DNA of 64,000 bases from Acetobacterium woodii DSM 1030. GTDB lineage: Bacteria > Bacillota > Clostridia > Eubacteriales > Eubacteriaceae. Below are positions 31,172-42,575 of this stretch, one piece after another. The notes beneath the pieces were generated by a model, which had not been told where the DNA came from, ran no database searches, and saw only the letters and a program-made list of their open reading frames with translations. The translations under genes and the position numbers were made by a program. Numbering within the stretch: position 1 is the first letter of the stretch; the number at the start of each line of letters is the position of its first letter. Where the stretch lies: positions 2,841,732 through 2,905,731 of the forward strand of contig NC_016894.1 of assembly GCF_000247605.1 (NCBI RefSeq), in the 5' to 3' direction.

Positions 31172-32707
31172 TTATTTTCTCTCAATCAGCGTTTTTCCGG
31201 TCATTTCTTCCGGTTTGGGAAGGTCCATCAGCTCCAGCAATGTTGGTGCGACATCCGACAAACGTCCCCCTTCTCTTAATGTCACCGCACCATCACCAAT
31301 CAGAATGCACTTGACTTGATTCGAGGTATGCGCAGTAAAAGGTTGATGTGTTTGATAATCTATCATTTTTTCGGCATTGCCGTGATCCGCCGTTAAGATA
31401 ACCTTACCACCTTGTTCCAAAATTGCGGTGATAACTTTTTTTGAACATTCATCAACAACTTCCACGGCTTTTTCAGCCGCTTCAAAAATACCGGTATGGC
31501 CAACCATATCCGCATTGGCAAAATTTAATACCATCAACTGATATTTTTCACTTTTAATCGCTGCCACCGCTTTTTCGGCAACCTCATAGGCGCTCATCTC
31601 CGGCTGTAAATCATAAGTTGCGACGTGAGGTGAGGGCACTAATATGCGGTCTTCCAGCGGATATTGTTTTTCCAGCCCGCCATTGAAAAAGTAAGTGACA
31701 TGAGCATATTTTTCGGTTTCGGCAATTCTTAATTGCGGCACCCCTAATTTACTGAGGTATTCTCCCAGTGTATTAACAATCGTTTCCGGTTTATAAGCAA
31801 TGGCGACCTGTTTAAAGGATTTATCATATTGCGTCATCGTAATAAATTGATTGGCTAAAAATCCAGTTTTTCGAGTAAATTCGGAAAAATCCGGATCAAT
31901 AAACACGCGGGTTAATTCGCGCGCCCGATCGGGTCTAAAATTAAAAAAGATGATCGTATCATCAGCTTTAATGCGCTTATCTTCAGGGGTATCAATAACG
32001 GTTGGAATAACAAACTCATCGGTTATTTTTTCGCGATAGGTTTCTTCCATAACAGCCATGGCCGAACTGGCCAGATTGCCTTCTCCGGCAGTCATGGCGT
32101 TATAAGCTTTTTCGATCCGCTCCCAGCGATTATCGCGATCCATTGCGTAATAACGCCCCATAACTGTAGCAATCTTGCCAACTCCCAGTTCCGCCATTTT
32201 TGCTTCCAGTGATTTGATATGACCGATCCCACTGTCCGGCGCCGTATCTCGCCCATCCATGAAACAATGGACATACACCTTTTTAAACCCTTGTTTTTTA
32301 GCCAGGTTCAATAAGGCATAGAGATGACATTCGTGGCTGTGAACACCACCGTCCGACAACAATCCCATCAGATGTAAAGCACCACCTTTTTCTTTAGCCG
32401 TCCGAATGCCGGAAAGAAAGGCCTCATTTTCAAAAAAGTCACCATCTTCAATGGCTTTCGTAATCCGTGTCAATTCCTGATAAACAATTCGACCGGCGCC
32501 AAGGTTTAGGTGACCAACCTCTGAATTACCCATCTGGCCTTCTGGCAGACCAACACCTAAACCACTGGCAGTGATCAGCGTATGGGGATAATTTTGCGAA
32601 ATCATATTTAAAAAGGGACTTTTTGCCGCTTCAACCGCATTTCCTTCAGTACATTTAGTAAAACCATAACCATCTAAAATGATCAGGGCTGTTAATTTTT
32701 TGTTCAT
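31172..32707 (-). CDS. gpmI: 2,3-bisphosphoglycerate-independent phosphoglycerate mutase
   Basis: A 511-residue Mn-dependent iPGM of the alkaline phosphatase superfamily, converting 3- to 2-phosphoglycerate. Marks: LTALIILDGYGF, the catalytic serine in GQMGNSEVGHLNLGAGR (about residue 61), MDGRDTAPDSG, and metal ligands in NFANADMVGHTG and LTADHGNAE. The ATG with AAAGGTG eight bases upstream gives the normal family length; an upstream TTG would add seven residues. It is the last gene of the cggR-gap-pgk-tpiA-gpmI operon. Enolase is absent from this window. Confidence 0.97.
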   Translation of the reverse strand: MNKKLTALIILDGYGFTKCTEGNAVEAAKSPFLNMISQNYPHTLITASGLGVGLPEGQMGNSEVGHLNLGAGRIVYQELTRITKAIEDGDFFENEAFLSGIRTAKEKGGALHLMGLLSDGGVHSHECHLYALLNLAKKQGFKKVYVHCFMDGRDTAPDSGIGHIKSLEAKMAELGVGKIATVMGRYYAMDRDNRWERIEKAYNAMTAGEGNLASSAMAVMEETYREKITDEFVIPTVIDTPEDKRIKADDTIIFFNFRPDRARELTRVFIDPDFSEFTRKTGFLANQFITMTQYDKSFKQVAIAYKPETIVNTLGEYLSKLGVPQLRIAETEKYAHVTYFFNGGLEKQYPLEDRILVPSPHVATYDLQPEMSAYEVAEKAVAAIKSEKYQLMVLNFANADMVGHTGIFEAAEKAVEVVDECSKKVITAILEQGGKVILTADHGNAEKMIDYQTHQPFTAHTSNQVKCILIGDGAVTLREGGRLSDVAPTLLELMDLPKPEEMTGKTLIERK

Positions 32708-32737
32708 ATGATCACACCTTTCAGTCAATCTTTATTT

Positions 32738-32922
32738 AAACGCTCGCTATCAGAGCCATACCGATTAATTGTTAATCTTTGGGCAACGTCTAATTGGCTA
32801 TCTAAAATGCATCCGCTTGTCTGCTTCGCAATGCTCTGTGGTAACGGTTTTGCAAACCAAAGATAACAATTATCGATCCTGACTCTATCATTTTTCGCTT
32901 TTATCTTTGAGTAACGAGCGCT
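32738..32922. repeat. Long imperfect inverted repeat, copy 2, between tpiA and gpmI
   Basis: Outer arms AAACGCTCG/CGAGCGCTTT. The main arms TAATTGTTAATCTTTGG (about 32766-32782) and CCAAAGATAACAATTATCG (about 32858-32876) pair at nearly every position, with CTATCAGAG/CTCTATCA outside them. The core CCGATTAATTGTTAATCT is nearly the same as CCGACCAATTGTTAATCT in the element at 11932-12153. It fills the gap between tpiA and gpmI in the operon transcript. Confidence 0.8.
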
Positions 32923-33660
32923 TTAAAACTTCACGATTTCCGCAAAACTTGCTTTTAGTGCGGCTCCGCCAACCAAAGCACCGTCAATATTTTCCATCGC
33001 CATCAATGCTTTAACATTTTCGGGATTAACACTACCACCATATTGAATCCGAACTTTTTGAGCGGCATCTTCACCAAACATTTTGGCAATTGTTTGTCGA
33101 ACCCAACCACAAGCTTCATTGGCTTCTTCTTTACTCGCTGTTTTGCCAGTGCCAATAGCCCAGATCGGTTCGTAGGCAACAACAACTTTCGTTATCTCTT
33201 CAATGCCTTTTAATCCGGCTTCGATTTGCCCAACGATCTTCGCTTCAGCCTTCCCACTTTCACGTTCTGCCAGCGTTTCACCACAACAAACTATCGGTGT
33301 GATCCCTAAAGAAAGTGCCTTAATGGCTTTTTTGTTAACCGCTTCGTCGGTTTCATTAAAATATTCCCGTCGCTCGGAATGCCCAATGATTACATAATCA
33401 ACCCCGATCGCTTTGAGCATTTCGCCGGATACTTCCCCGGTGAAAGCACCGCTTTTTTCGTAGTGCATATTTTGTCCGCCAATTCCCACGTTGGAATCTT
33501 TAGCCATTTCCACTGCTTTTTGTAAACCTAAATAGGTGGGACAAAATACCACTTCCGCTTCTGCACCAGCTACCAGTGGTAACAGGGTATTCATTAATTT
33601 TTCGGTTTCGAAAATATCGTTATTCATTTTCCAGTTTCCGGCAATGATTGGTTTTCGCAT
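32923..33660 (-). CDS. tpiA: Triosephosphate isomerase
   Basis: A 245-residue TIM barrel interconverting glyceraldehyde-3-P and dihydroxyacetone-P. Marks: MRKPIIAGNWKMNND (catalytic Lys), VIIGHSERREYF (catalytic His), VAYEPIWAIGTGKTA (catalytic Glu and loop 6) and YGGSVNPEN. The ATG with AAAGGAG seven bases upstream is used; an open frame extends 78 bases further upstream but starts near the hairpin element and has no family match. Confidence 0.97.
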   Translation of the reverse strand: MRKPIIAGNWKMNNDIFETEKLMNTLLPLVAGAEAEVVFCPTYLGLQKAVEMAKDSNVGIGGQNMHYEKSGAFTGEVSGEMLKAIGVDYVIIGHSERREYFNETDEAVNKKAIKALSLGITPIVCCGETLAERESGKAEAKIVGQIEAGLKGIEEITKVVVAYEPIWAIGTGKTASKEEANEACGWVRQTIAKMFGEDAAQKVRIQYGGSVNPENVKALMAMENIDGALVGGAALKASFAEIVKF

Positions 33661-33689
33661 TATATTCTCCTTTGATTTGTTTATTTTAG

Positions 33690-33853
33690 GCAATTGCGAA
33701 AATACCGTGAGCTTGGGGCCCAGTTTCGCACGAAACAATTTCTACACGGTACGGCGGACAGTCTGTGAACTGTTCGCCTACATGTTACAAAATTGTTTGT
33801 GAAAACTGCACCCCAAGCAACCGTTGTTCGGTGTTTTTTAATTACGCAATTAC
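33690..33853. repeat. Long imperfect inverted repeat, copy 3, between pgk and tpiA
   Basis: Outer arms GCAATTGCG/CGCAATTAC; central arms GCTTGGGGCCCAGTTTCGC against a matching strand ending CTGCACCCCAAGC; AAACAATTT/AAATTGTTT; and a capped tip GGCGGACAGT-CTGTGA-ACTGTTCGCC. The tip shares AACTGTTCGCCT with the element at 11932-12153. The whole 164 bases can fold into one long rod in the operon mRNA. Confidence 0.85.
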
Positions 33854-33861
33854 CTATCTGT

Positions 33862-35052
33862 TTATTTATCTTGTAAGATTTCAATTCCCGGTAGTTTTTT
33901 ACCTTCAAGGAATTCCAACGATGCTCCACCACCGGTGGAGATATGACTCATGCCCTCTTCATATCCAAGGATTTTGACTGCCGCCGCTGAATCACCGCCA
34001 CCAATAATCGTAATCGCATCTGAATCCGACATTGCTTTAGCCACAGCTTCGGTTCCTTTTGCAAAAGCCGGCATTTCAAATACGCCCATCGGGCCATTCC
34101 AGATAACCGTTTTTGCTTCCAGAATTACTTTTGTATAAATGGCCGCCGTTTCCGGCCCAATATCCAGTCCCAATGAATGCGCTGGTATCGCATTAATATT
34201 AACAACAACAAAAGGGGCATCTGCCGCAAAAGTTTCGGCTGCCACCACATCTACCGGCAACAACAGCTTAACACCTTTTTCCTGCGCTTTTTTTACCAAT
34301 TCATTGGCCAACTCCATTTTGTCTGCTTCGAGCAGTGATTTCCCAATTTCATACCCTTGGGCCTTTAAAAAAGTAAACGCCATGCCGCCGCCAATGATCA
34401 AGGTATCAACCTTTTCCAGCAGATTGTTAATCACCCCGATTTTATCCGAAACCTTTGATCCACCTAAAATTGCCACAAAAGGACGTTCCGGTTTTTCTAA
34501 AGCTTTGCCCATAAAATCCAGCTCTTTTTGAATCAGAAATCCTGAAACACCAGGTAAAAACTCGGCAATGCCAACCGTTGAAGCATGGGCACGATGAGCG
34601 GTTCCAAAAGCGTCATTAACAAAAACATCACCCAAGTCTGCCAATTCTTTGGCAAAGCGATGATCATTTTTTTCTTCTTCCGGTCTAAATCGGGTATTTT
34701 GGAGCAACAGAATTTGACCGGGTTTTAAAGCGGCTGCCGCGGCAACTGTTACCGATCCGGTTACTGCCCCATCATCATTAAAGATAACTTCTTTTTTTAA
34801 CAACTCCGATAGTTTTTTGGCAACGGGTTCCAACGAAAATTTGGGATTAGGCTGATTTTTGGGTCGTCCCATATGCGACATTAAAATCAGTGCCGCCCCT
34901 TGATCCAGAATATAGTTAATAGTCGGCAACGCTGCGGTAATACGGGTTTCATCAGTAATCACTCCATTTTCATCCAATGGCACATTGAAGTCAGCGCGCA
35001 TTAAGACTTTTTTTCCTTTTAAGTCAATATCAGATACTGTTTTTTTACTCAT
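33862..35052 (-). CDS. pgk: Phosphoglycerate kinase
   Basis: A 396-residue monomeric PGK (1,3-BPG + ADP to 3-PG + ATP). Marks: [17 protein letters not shown] (PGK signature), [22 protein letters not shown], the [12 protein letters not shown] hinge segment and [12 protein letters not shown] in the nucleotide site. GAGGATAAG precedes the ATG. It is the second enzyme gene of the operon, after gap. Confidence 0.98.
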   Translation of the reverse strand: MSKKTVSDIDLKGKKVLMRADFNVPLDENGVITDETRITAALPTINYILDQGAALILMSHMGRPKNQPNPKFSLEPVAKKLSELLKKEVIFNDDGAVTGSVTVAAAAALKPGQILLLQNTRFRPEEEKNDHRFAKELADLGDVFVNDAFGTAHRAHASTVGIAEFLPGVSGFLIQKELDFMGKALEKPERPFVAILGGSKVSDKIGVINNLLEKVDTLIIGGGMAFTFLKAQGYEIGKSLLEADKMELANELVKKAQEKGVKLLLPVDVVAAETFAADAPFVVVNINAIPAHSLGLDIGPETAAIYTKVILEAKTVIWNGPMGVFEMPAFAKGTEAVAKAMSDSDAITIIGGGDSAAAVKILGYEEGMSHISTGGGASLEFLEGKKLPGIEILQDK

Positions 35053-35156
35053 ATTCTTATCCTCTCGGGTTATAATTTTCTCGTTTGTTTCGGGTTTTAA
35101 TCCTGATTTTTGCTTTATTGCTTAATCGCTTTTTAAAATTTTTTCTTTATAAACAA

Positions 35157-35197
35157 TTTCAGAAGCAATTGCATTGTTTTTGCAACAGCTTCTGAAA
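35157..35197 (-). promoter_or_regulatory. Intercistronic hairpin between gap and pgk
   Basis: TTTCAGAAGC (35157-35166) pairs with GCTTCTGAAA (35188-35197), with an inner GCAA/TTGC stem. There is no effective T-run on the minus strand. It lies where differential mRNA processing of gap from downstream genes would be expected. Confidence 0.65.
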
Positions 35198-35257
35198 AGT
35201 TTTTTGATGGTTATTTATTATCTTTAATCGGATATTTATGTTTAAGCATTGGATTGA

Positions 35258-37379
<2,122 letters not shown>

Positions 37380-37410
37380 TGAATTACCCTTCTTTCGGAC
37401 ACATGCTCGC

Positions 37411-37462
37411 TTTTGTCCCGCTGGGACAAAATTATTATACATCATTTTAAATTTAAAAACAA
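37411..37462 (-). promoter_or_regulatory. cggR-operon promoter and CggR operator
   Basis: On the minus strand TTGTTT (37457-37462), 17 bases, TATAAT (37434-37439). Immediately downstream, around the start site, lies a near-perfect palindrome TTTGTCCC-AGC-GGGACAAA (within 37411-37431). It holds TGTC-N4-CGGGAC, the core of the Bacillus CggR operator, so autoregulation is likely. Confidence 0.8.
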
Positions 37463-37546
37463 GTTAAAAGAAAGCAAAAGCAAAAGAAACTTACTGACCC
37501 TGTTTTTCCTAAACGCTTCCCACTTATCCGATAGCTGTTTTATTTT

Positions 37547-39004
37547 TTACGATTGTCGATATTCTTTGCGCTTGGATGATGGTTGGATCAAAAGCGCTTC
37601 CCGGTATTTCGCAACGGTGCGCCTGGCCACATCCAAATTTTTTTGCTGCAATAATTCGGATATTTTCTGATCACTTAATGGTTTTTTCTTATCTTCCTGA
37701 TCAATCATATCGCGAATGTATCGTTTAATGGCATCTGAAGAGCGATCTTCTTCACCTTGAGCATAACCCCGCTTAAAGAAAAACTTCAACGGGAATGTCC
37801 CTTTCGGCGTTTGTACGTATTTCCCGCGAATCGCCCGACTGACCGTCGATTCATGCACATCAACCATCTCGGCAATTGTTTTTAGAATCAATGGCCGTAA
37901 ATCTCCGGCGCCTTCAACAAAGAAACAACGCTGAGATTCGGCGATCGCAGTAATTACTTTCTTGATTGTATCGCGGCGCTGTTCGATACTCTTGATCAAA
38001 AAAGCCGCACCATCCAGTTTTTTCTCTAAATAAACCTTTGTTTCTTCGTTTTTATCCGAATTTTTTAACAACTTTTTATAATAATTATTAATTTGCAACC
38101 GTGGTGCCGATACCTCATTGACCTTTACGACCAATTCATCATTAACAATTTCAATGCTGCCATCGGGAATAATATAAGAAATCTGTTCCGAACCGGAAAA
38201 TTCCCGCCCGGGTTTCGGCTCGAGCGTTTTTATCACTTCTTTAAATTCGTAGATTTCTTCGAGCGATAAACCCGTTTCCTGGGCTATCCGCTTAAATTGA
38301 TTATCGGCTAATTCAACCAAATGATGTTTGATAATATCCATATATACTTCATCGTCATCATATCCCATTTGCCGCAATTGAATCAATAGGCACTCCTCAA
38401 TATTTCGACAACCAATCCCACTGGGATCAAATCCCTGGATAATTGAAATCATCTTTTGAATACTTGCTTCATCAACGTCTAACACATTCACAATATAATT
38501 CATATCAACAATTAGATAACCATTATCATTGATACAATCGATCAAATATTCGCCAATTATTTTTTCCGAATGGCTCAGCTCCATTTCCAACATATTAAAT
38601 TGAAGATGCAGATATTCATGAAGCGTTTTCTCCTGAGAAGTAAACTTTTCAAAACCATATTCGTCTTCCGGAGCCGTACTGCATTGTGCCTGACTACGAT
38701 AATCAGCGTTTTCCATACTATTAAAATAGTCGTCCCATTGAATCGATTCTTTTAGCGGTTCTTGTGGTGACAAATCCTCTTGTGCCAGCTCGCCTTTAAT
38801 TGGTCCGTCCTCGTCATTATTCGGAGCCACATTTTTTATCGAAACCTCATTGAATTCCAAGACCGGATTTTCCATTAATTCAGTTTCAATGAGATTATTC
38901 AGTTCCATTGCGCTTAACTGCAGAATTTCAATCGATTGTCTCATCTCCTGAGTCATGATCAACTTTTGGGTTTGGTTAATGCTTAAGTCAAACTTGATAT
39001 TCAT
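37547..39004 (-). CDS. rpoN: RNA polymerase sigma-54 factor RpoN
   Basis: 485 residues. Region I is Gln/Leu-rich (LIMTQEMRQSIEILQLSAMEL), region II is acidic, and region III carries the core-binding part, an HTH (VHESTVSRAIRGKYVQTP) and the RpoN box ARRTVAKYREALLIQPSSKR, which reads the -24 element. It transcribes from -24/-12 promoters with help from an AAA+ activator. No activator or matching promoter was seen in this window. Confidence 0.97.
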   Translation of the reverse strand: MNIKFDLSINQTQKLIMTQEMRQSIEILQLSAMELNNLIETELMENPVLEFNEVSIKNVAPNNDEDGPIKGELAQEDLSPQEPLKESIQWDDYFNSMENADYRSQAQCSTAPEDEYGFEKFTSQEKTLHEYLHLQFNMLEMELSHSEKIIGEYLIDCINDNGYLIVDMNYIVNVLDVDEASIQKMISIIQGFDPSGIGCRNIEECLLIQLRQMGYDDDEVYMDIIKHHLVELADNQFKRIAQETGLSLEEIYEFKEVIKTLEPKPGREFSGSEQISYIIPDGSIEIVNDELVVKVNEVSAPRLQINNYYKKLLKNSDKNEETKVYLEKKLDGAAFLIKSIEQRRDTIKKVITAIAESQRCFFVEGAGDLRPLILKTIAEMVDVHESTVSRAIRGKYVQTPKGTFPLKFFFKRGYAQGEEDRSSDAIKRYIRDMIDQEDKKKPLSDQKISELLQQKNLDVARRTVAKYREALLIQPSSKRKEYRQS

Positions 39005-39034
39005 CTTTACACCTGATTATTTATATTTTCTACT

Positions 39035-39061
39035 AAAAAAAGACTAACTTTCGTTAGTCTT
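39035..39061 (-). terminator. Terminator after trxB
   Basis: AAGACTAAC/GTTAGTCTT stem closed by a GAAA tetraloop on the minus strand and followed by a seven-T run. Confidence 0.9.
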
Positions 39062-39075
39062 AATCATATCATAGT

Positions 39076-39990
39076 CTACTTAAGTTCTTCAATAAATTTA
39101 ATGACATTTACTGCGGCAATAGCCCCATCGCCGGTTGCCGTCACGACCTGCCTTAACGATTTATGTCTGATGTCGCCAGCCGCAAAAATGCCCGGTATGT
39201 TCGTTCGCATTTCATCATCTGTAAGCAAATAATCTCTGGCATCCCGTTCCAAAAGTCCGACAAAAGGTTCTGAATTGGGTTTTTGACCAACAAACACAAA
39301 AACACCATCAAGCGAGATTTCGGACAGTTCATTCGTTTTGACATTTTTAACCACAATACTTTCGACCAGACCGTTTCCTTTAATTTCTTCAACCACAGAA
39401 TCCAACAACAAGGAGATCTGATCATTTTCTTTGATTCGCTGCTGCAGAATTTTTGCTCCCCGAAGCTCATCGCGTCGATGGATGATAATGATCTCTTTAG
39501 CAAATTTGGTCAGATACATTGCTTCTTCCAAGGCCGTATCGCCACCACCAATGACCGCTACTTTCAAGCCTTTAAAAAAGTTGGCATCACAGGTCGCACA
39601 ATAAGAAACGCCCATCCCCCGTAATTCTAATTCACCTTTGCAACCAATCAGTTTAGGTTCCGCTCCGGTTGCCATAATCATGGTTTGGGTTTCCAAAGTC
39701 CCCGCATCCGTTTCGACAATAAAACCTTGCGTTGTTTTACGAGACGATAAATAAGTTCGGGTTGAAAACTCAACGCCAAATTCCTCACATTGCGCACGCA
39801 TTCGTTCGGTTAAACCAGGTCCGTTACTTTCCGCCGGAGCTCCCGGATAATTTTCAATTTCCCAACTGGTGGCAATTTGCCCACCAATACCGCCCCTTTC
39901 AATAATCAGAACCTTAAGGGCTCCACGCGCAGCATAAATTCCGGCCGTCAAACCAGCCGGCCCAGCACCAACTATAATTGTGTCATACAT
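39076..39990 (-). CDS. trxB: Thioredoxin reductase
   Basis: A 304-residue FAD/NAD(P)H disulphide reductase. Marks: IVGAGPAGLTAGIYAARG (FAD), GVSYCATCDANFFKG (redox CxxC), VAVIGGGDTALEEAMYL (NAD(P)) and GIFAAGDIRHKSLRQVVTATGDG. No thioredoxin gene adjoins. AGAGGTG precedes the ATG. It lies 38 bases after fliJ with no terminator between them, so it may ride on the flagellar transcript. Confidence 0.96.
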   Translation of the reverse strand: MYDTIIVGAGPAGLTAGIYAARGALKVLIIERGGIGGQIATSWEIENYPGAPAESNGPGLTERMRAQCEEFGVEFSTRTYLSSRKTTQGFIVETDAGTLETQTMIMATGAEPKLIGCKGELELRGMGVSYCATCDANFFKGLKVAVIGGGDTALEEAMYLTKFAKEIIIIHRRDELRGAKILQQRIKENDQISLLLDSVVEEIKGNGLVESIVVKNVKTNELSEISLDGVFVFVGQKPNSEPFVGLLERDARDYLLTDDEMRTNIPGIFAAGDIRHKSLRQVVTATGDGAIAAVNVIKFIEELK

Positions 39991-40028
39991 CTTCTTAACA
40001 CCTCTTTCAGACGATTTGATCTTTAATT

Positions 40029-40478
40029 TTAAGACCCATTTTTCATAATTTTTCTGGTCGTAATGAACTCTTCCATTTCTTTTTCGGTTTCTTTTAGCAT
40101 TTCTTTTTTATATTCATCGTATTTATTTTCTTTAACGATTTCTAAAGACCGCGTTTCAAGTTTCAGCCCTTTCACGACTTCAATTTGAAGATCAATTTTT
40201 TCAGTTATTTCATCGATTCTTTTTTCGACAATTTTAATCTGTTCTTTTAAAAAAGACATATAATGGATATAAACCTGACAAGCGGTTGGCGTAATCGCAT
40301 TCGCCATGTCCCGTTCGTAATTGATCCGACATTTTTCCTGCTGATCTTCCAGATCTAATTGCTTATCCATTTCATCACTTAATTGTCTGGTGAGTCCGCC
40401 CAAAATCATCATTTCATTTTCTAAATTCTGATCTTTGTAGGAAAGCAATTTTCCTAATTGAAATTGAAACTTTTTCAT
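40029..40478 (-). CDS. fliJ: Flagellar export chaperone FliJ
   Basis: A 149-residue, almost wholly coiled-coil protein (FQFQLGKLLSYKDQNLENEM start is typical of FliJ). FliJ sits in the FliI ATPase ring and cycles export chaperones. Its ATG overlaps the fliI stop (ATGA). Sequence is weakly conserved, so the name rests on shape and on the fliI neighbour. Confidence 0.85.
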   Translation of the reverse strand: MKKFQFQLGKLLSYKDQNLENEMMILGGLTRQLSDEMDKQLDLEDQQEKCRINYERDMANAITPTACQVYIHYMSFLKEQIKIVEKRIDEITEKIDLQIEVVKGLKLETRSLEIVKENKYDEYKKEMLKETEKEMEEFITTRKIMKNGS

Positions 40479-41779
40479 AAGACAGCCTTCTTCATCGCTT
40501 CAAGACTTTCATCATAAAAACACTTTTCATCTACTTTTTGCTGCAAATACTTATTGATCCCGCCAATTTTTTTAATCGCAATATCAAGACTCGGATTACT
40601 GCCGCTTTTGTAGGCTCCAATACTAATCAAGTCGTAATTGGTATCATAAACCGACATCATATTACGCATTGAGGAAGCCGCTTCCATCTGTTCCTTGCTG
40701 ACAATGTTTGACATTAACCGACTAACGCTGTTTAAAACATCAATCGCCGGATAATGATTTCTGGCCGCAATTTTACGTGATAAAACGATATGCCCATCGA
40801 TAATGCCTCTGACGGTATCGGCAACCGGTTCGTTCATATCGTCCCCTTCCACCAACACGGTATAAATTCCTGTAATCGAGCCGGTTTCAAAATTCCCACT
40901 CCGTTCCAGGAGTTTTGGCATCATGGCATAAATCGATGGCGTGTAACCTCTGGCGACCGGCGGTTCTCCGGTTGCTAATCCGATTTCCCGTTGCGCCATC
41001 GCAAAACGTGTTAATGAATCCATCATTAGCAAAACGTCATTTCCCTGATCTTTAAAATATTCGGCAATGGTTGTCGCCGTTAAAGCGCATTTCATTCGCT
41101 GCATCGGTGGTTGGTCTGAAGTTGCCACCACAATTACCGATCGTTCAAGTCCTTCCGGACCTAAATCATTTTCCAGAAACTGGCGAACTTCCCGGCCTCG
41201 TTCACCCACCAATGCGATTACATTTACCTGGGTTTTTACATTTCTGGCAATCATTCCCATCAAGGTGCTTTTTCCAACCCCACTACCGGCAAAGATACCC
41301 ATTCTTTGGCCTTTTCCAATTGTTAATAGACCATCGATGGCTTTCACCCCAAACTCAAGGATATCGTCAATGCATGGTCTCGAAAAGGGATTTGCCCCAG
41401 CACTTTGAATCTCATAAGGCATGGTGTTGGCAATCGGGCCGCCGCCATCAATCGGTTCGCCCATCGCGTTAACAACCCGGCCAATCATGTCCTGTGATAC
41501 GCCAATTCGCAAGGAAGAACCGGTTGGTTCGACAATATTGCCAAAACTAATCCCTTCCGGTTCTTCATATGGCATCAATAATACCTTATTTCCGCGAAAT
41601 CCAACCACTTCAGCCAAAATAAAGCGATCAGCATTTTGGTCAAATATTTTGCATAAATCACCAATGCTGCATTCCGGTCCCACTGATTCAATCATCATTC
41701 CGACAACTTTTTCAATTTTCCCAAAATATTGATAGGTTTCCGCACGCTGAATAGCTTTGCAAATCTCCGATTTATTCAT
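40475..41779 (-). CDS. fliI: Flagellum-specific ATPase FliI
   Basis: A 434-residue homologue of the F1 beta subunit. P-loop GIFAGSGVGKSTLMG (about residue 165), VIALVGERGREVRQFLE, Walker B DVLLMMDSLTRFAMAQRE and VLVEGDDMNEPVADTVRGI. It energises unfolding and entry of export substrates at the flagellar gate. GGAGG lies before the ATG; it is 13 bases after fliH. Confidence 0.97.
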   Translation of the reverse strand: MNKSEICKAIQRAETYQYFGKIEKVVGMMIESVGPECSIGDLCKIFDQNADRFILAEVVGFRGNKVLLMPYEEPEGISFGNIVEPTGSSLRIGVSQDMIGRVVNAMGEPIDGGGPIANTMPYEIQSAGANPFSRPCIDDILEFGVKAIDGLLTIGKGQRMGIFAGSGVGKSTLMGMIARNVKTQVNVIALVGERGREVRQFLENDLGPEGLERSVIVVATSDQPPMQRMKCALTATTIAEYFKDQGNDVLLMMDSLTRFAMAQREIGLATGEPPVARGYTPSIYAMMPKLLERSGNFETGSITGIYTVLVEGDDMNEPVADTVRGIIDGHIVLSRKIAARNHYPAIDVLNSVSRLMSNIVSKEQMEAASSMRNMMSVYDTNYDLISIGAYKSGSNPSLDIAIKKIGGINKYLQQKVDEKCFYDESLEAMKKAVL

Positions 41780-41792
41780 TTTCGCCTCCGTC

Positions 41793-42575
41793 TTAAGAAC
41801 TCTCTTCGATGGCTTTCTCCAACTGATTTAATTGTACCGGCAGACTCATATCAATGACTGAATCATTGGTTTCGACCATGATCTTATCCTCATCTTTAAG
41901 AATAATCACCTTGGATTTATGGGCTAGCTTTTTTAATTTTTCCGCCATTTCTTTGTTAACATGAAGATCCAATGTTTTCTGGTTTTCAGACAAATAAATC
42001 TTTAGATCCTCTTCATCCCCATGAATGACTTCATCAAAAAACTTTAAAAACAAATCTTTATCTTCTTGAACCTGATTTTTCATTATTTTTTTGGCAATCT
42101 CAAAAGCAATGTCCAGTAAATTTTGCTCCTGTTGATCGAGCGCATTTTGGCGTTCTTTAGCGATCAATTGATAAAGTTCGTTAATCTCCGTCAGTTTTAG
42201 ATCAAGCTCTGCCGCCGCCTTGGCCATCCCCTCATCAAGACCATCTCTGAGGCCGGCCTGAAACCCTTCCTGAGTGCCTTCCCGATATCCTTCTTCATGT
42301 CCCGTTGCATACCCTTGTGAAAAGCCTTCTTTATAACCAGTTTCCTGCGATTTTTCCTTGATTTCCTGACTGGCTTTAATCGCTTCTTTCATCAGCTCAT
42401 TGGCGGAACGCATTGCTTCCACACTTTCATCCTCAGCACTCTGATTCACCACCGTATCTTCAGTTTGATCCGGTTTCGATTCATTTTTTAGCTGCTTTTC
42501 AGGCTGTTTTTCAACCGCTATTCCGACTGGTTTGTCGATATGTGTAACCCACTTCGCTTTAACAATACTAGACAA
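41793..42575 (-). CDS. fliH: Flagellar assembly protein FliH
   Basis: 260 residues. It starts SSIVKAKWVTHIDKPVG, has an acidic middle and a glycine-repeat segment (GYKEGFSQGYATGHEEGYRE, then GTQEGFQAGLRDGLDEG) characteristic of FliH/YscL, then the C-terminal FliI-binding half. FliH is the stalk that inhibits and docks FliI. I use the TTG at 42575, with AAAGGA eight bases upstream; it overlaps the fliG stop by eight bases. Confidence 0.92.
   Translation of the reverse strand: MSSIVKAKWVTHIDKPVGIAVEKQPEKQLKNESKPDQTEDTVVNQSAEDESVEAMRSANELMKEAIKASQEIKEKSQETGYKEGFSQGYATGHEEGYREGTQEGFQAGLRDGLDEGMAKAAAELDLKLTEINELYQLIAKERQNALDQQEQNLLDIAFEIAKKIMKNQVQEDKDLFLKFFDEVIHGDEEDLKIYLSENQKTLDLHVNKEMAEKLKKLAHKSKVIILKDEDKIMVETNDSVIDMSLPVQLNQLEKAIEESS

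Noticed and set aside
33681-33932. Minus-strand frame spanning the start of tpiA's upstream region
   Set aside because: Made of the hairpin element 33690-33853 and the end of pgk; no start signal.
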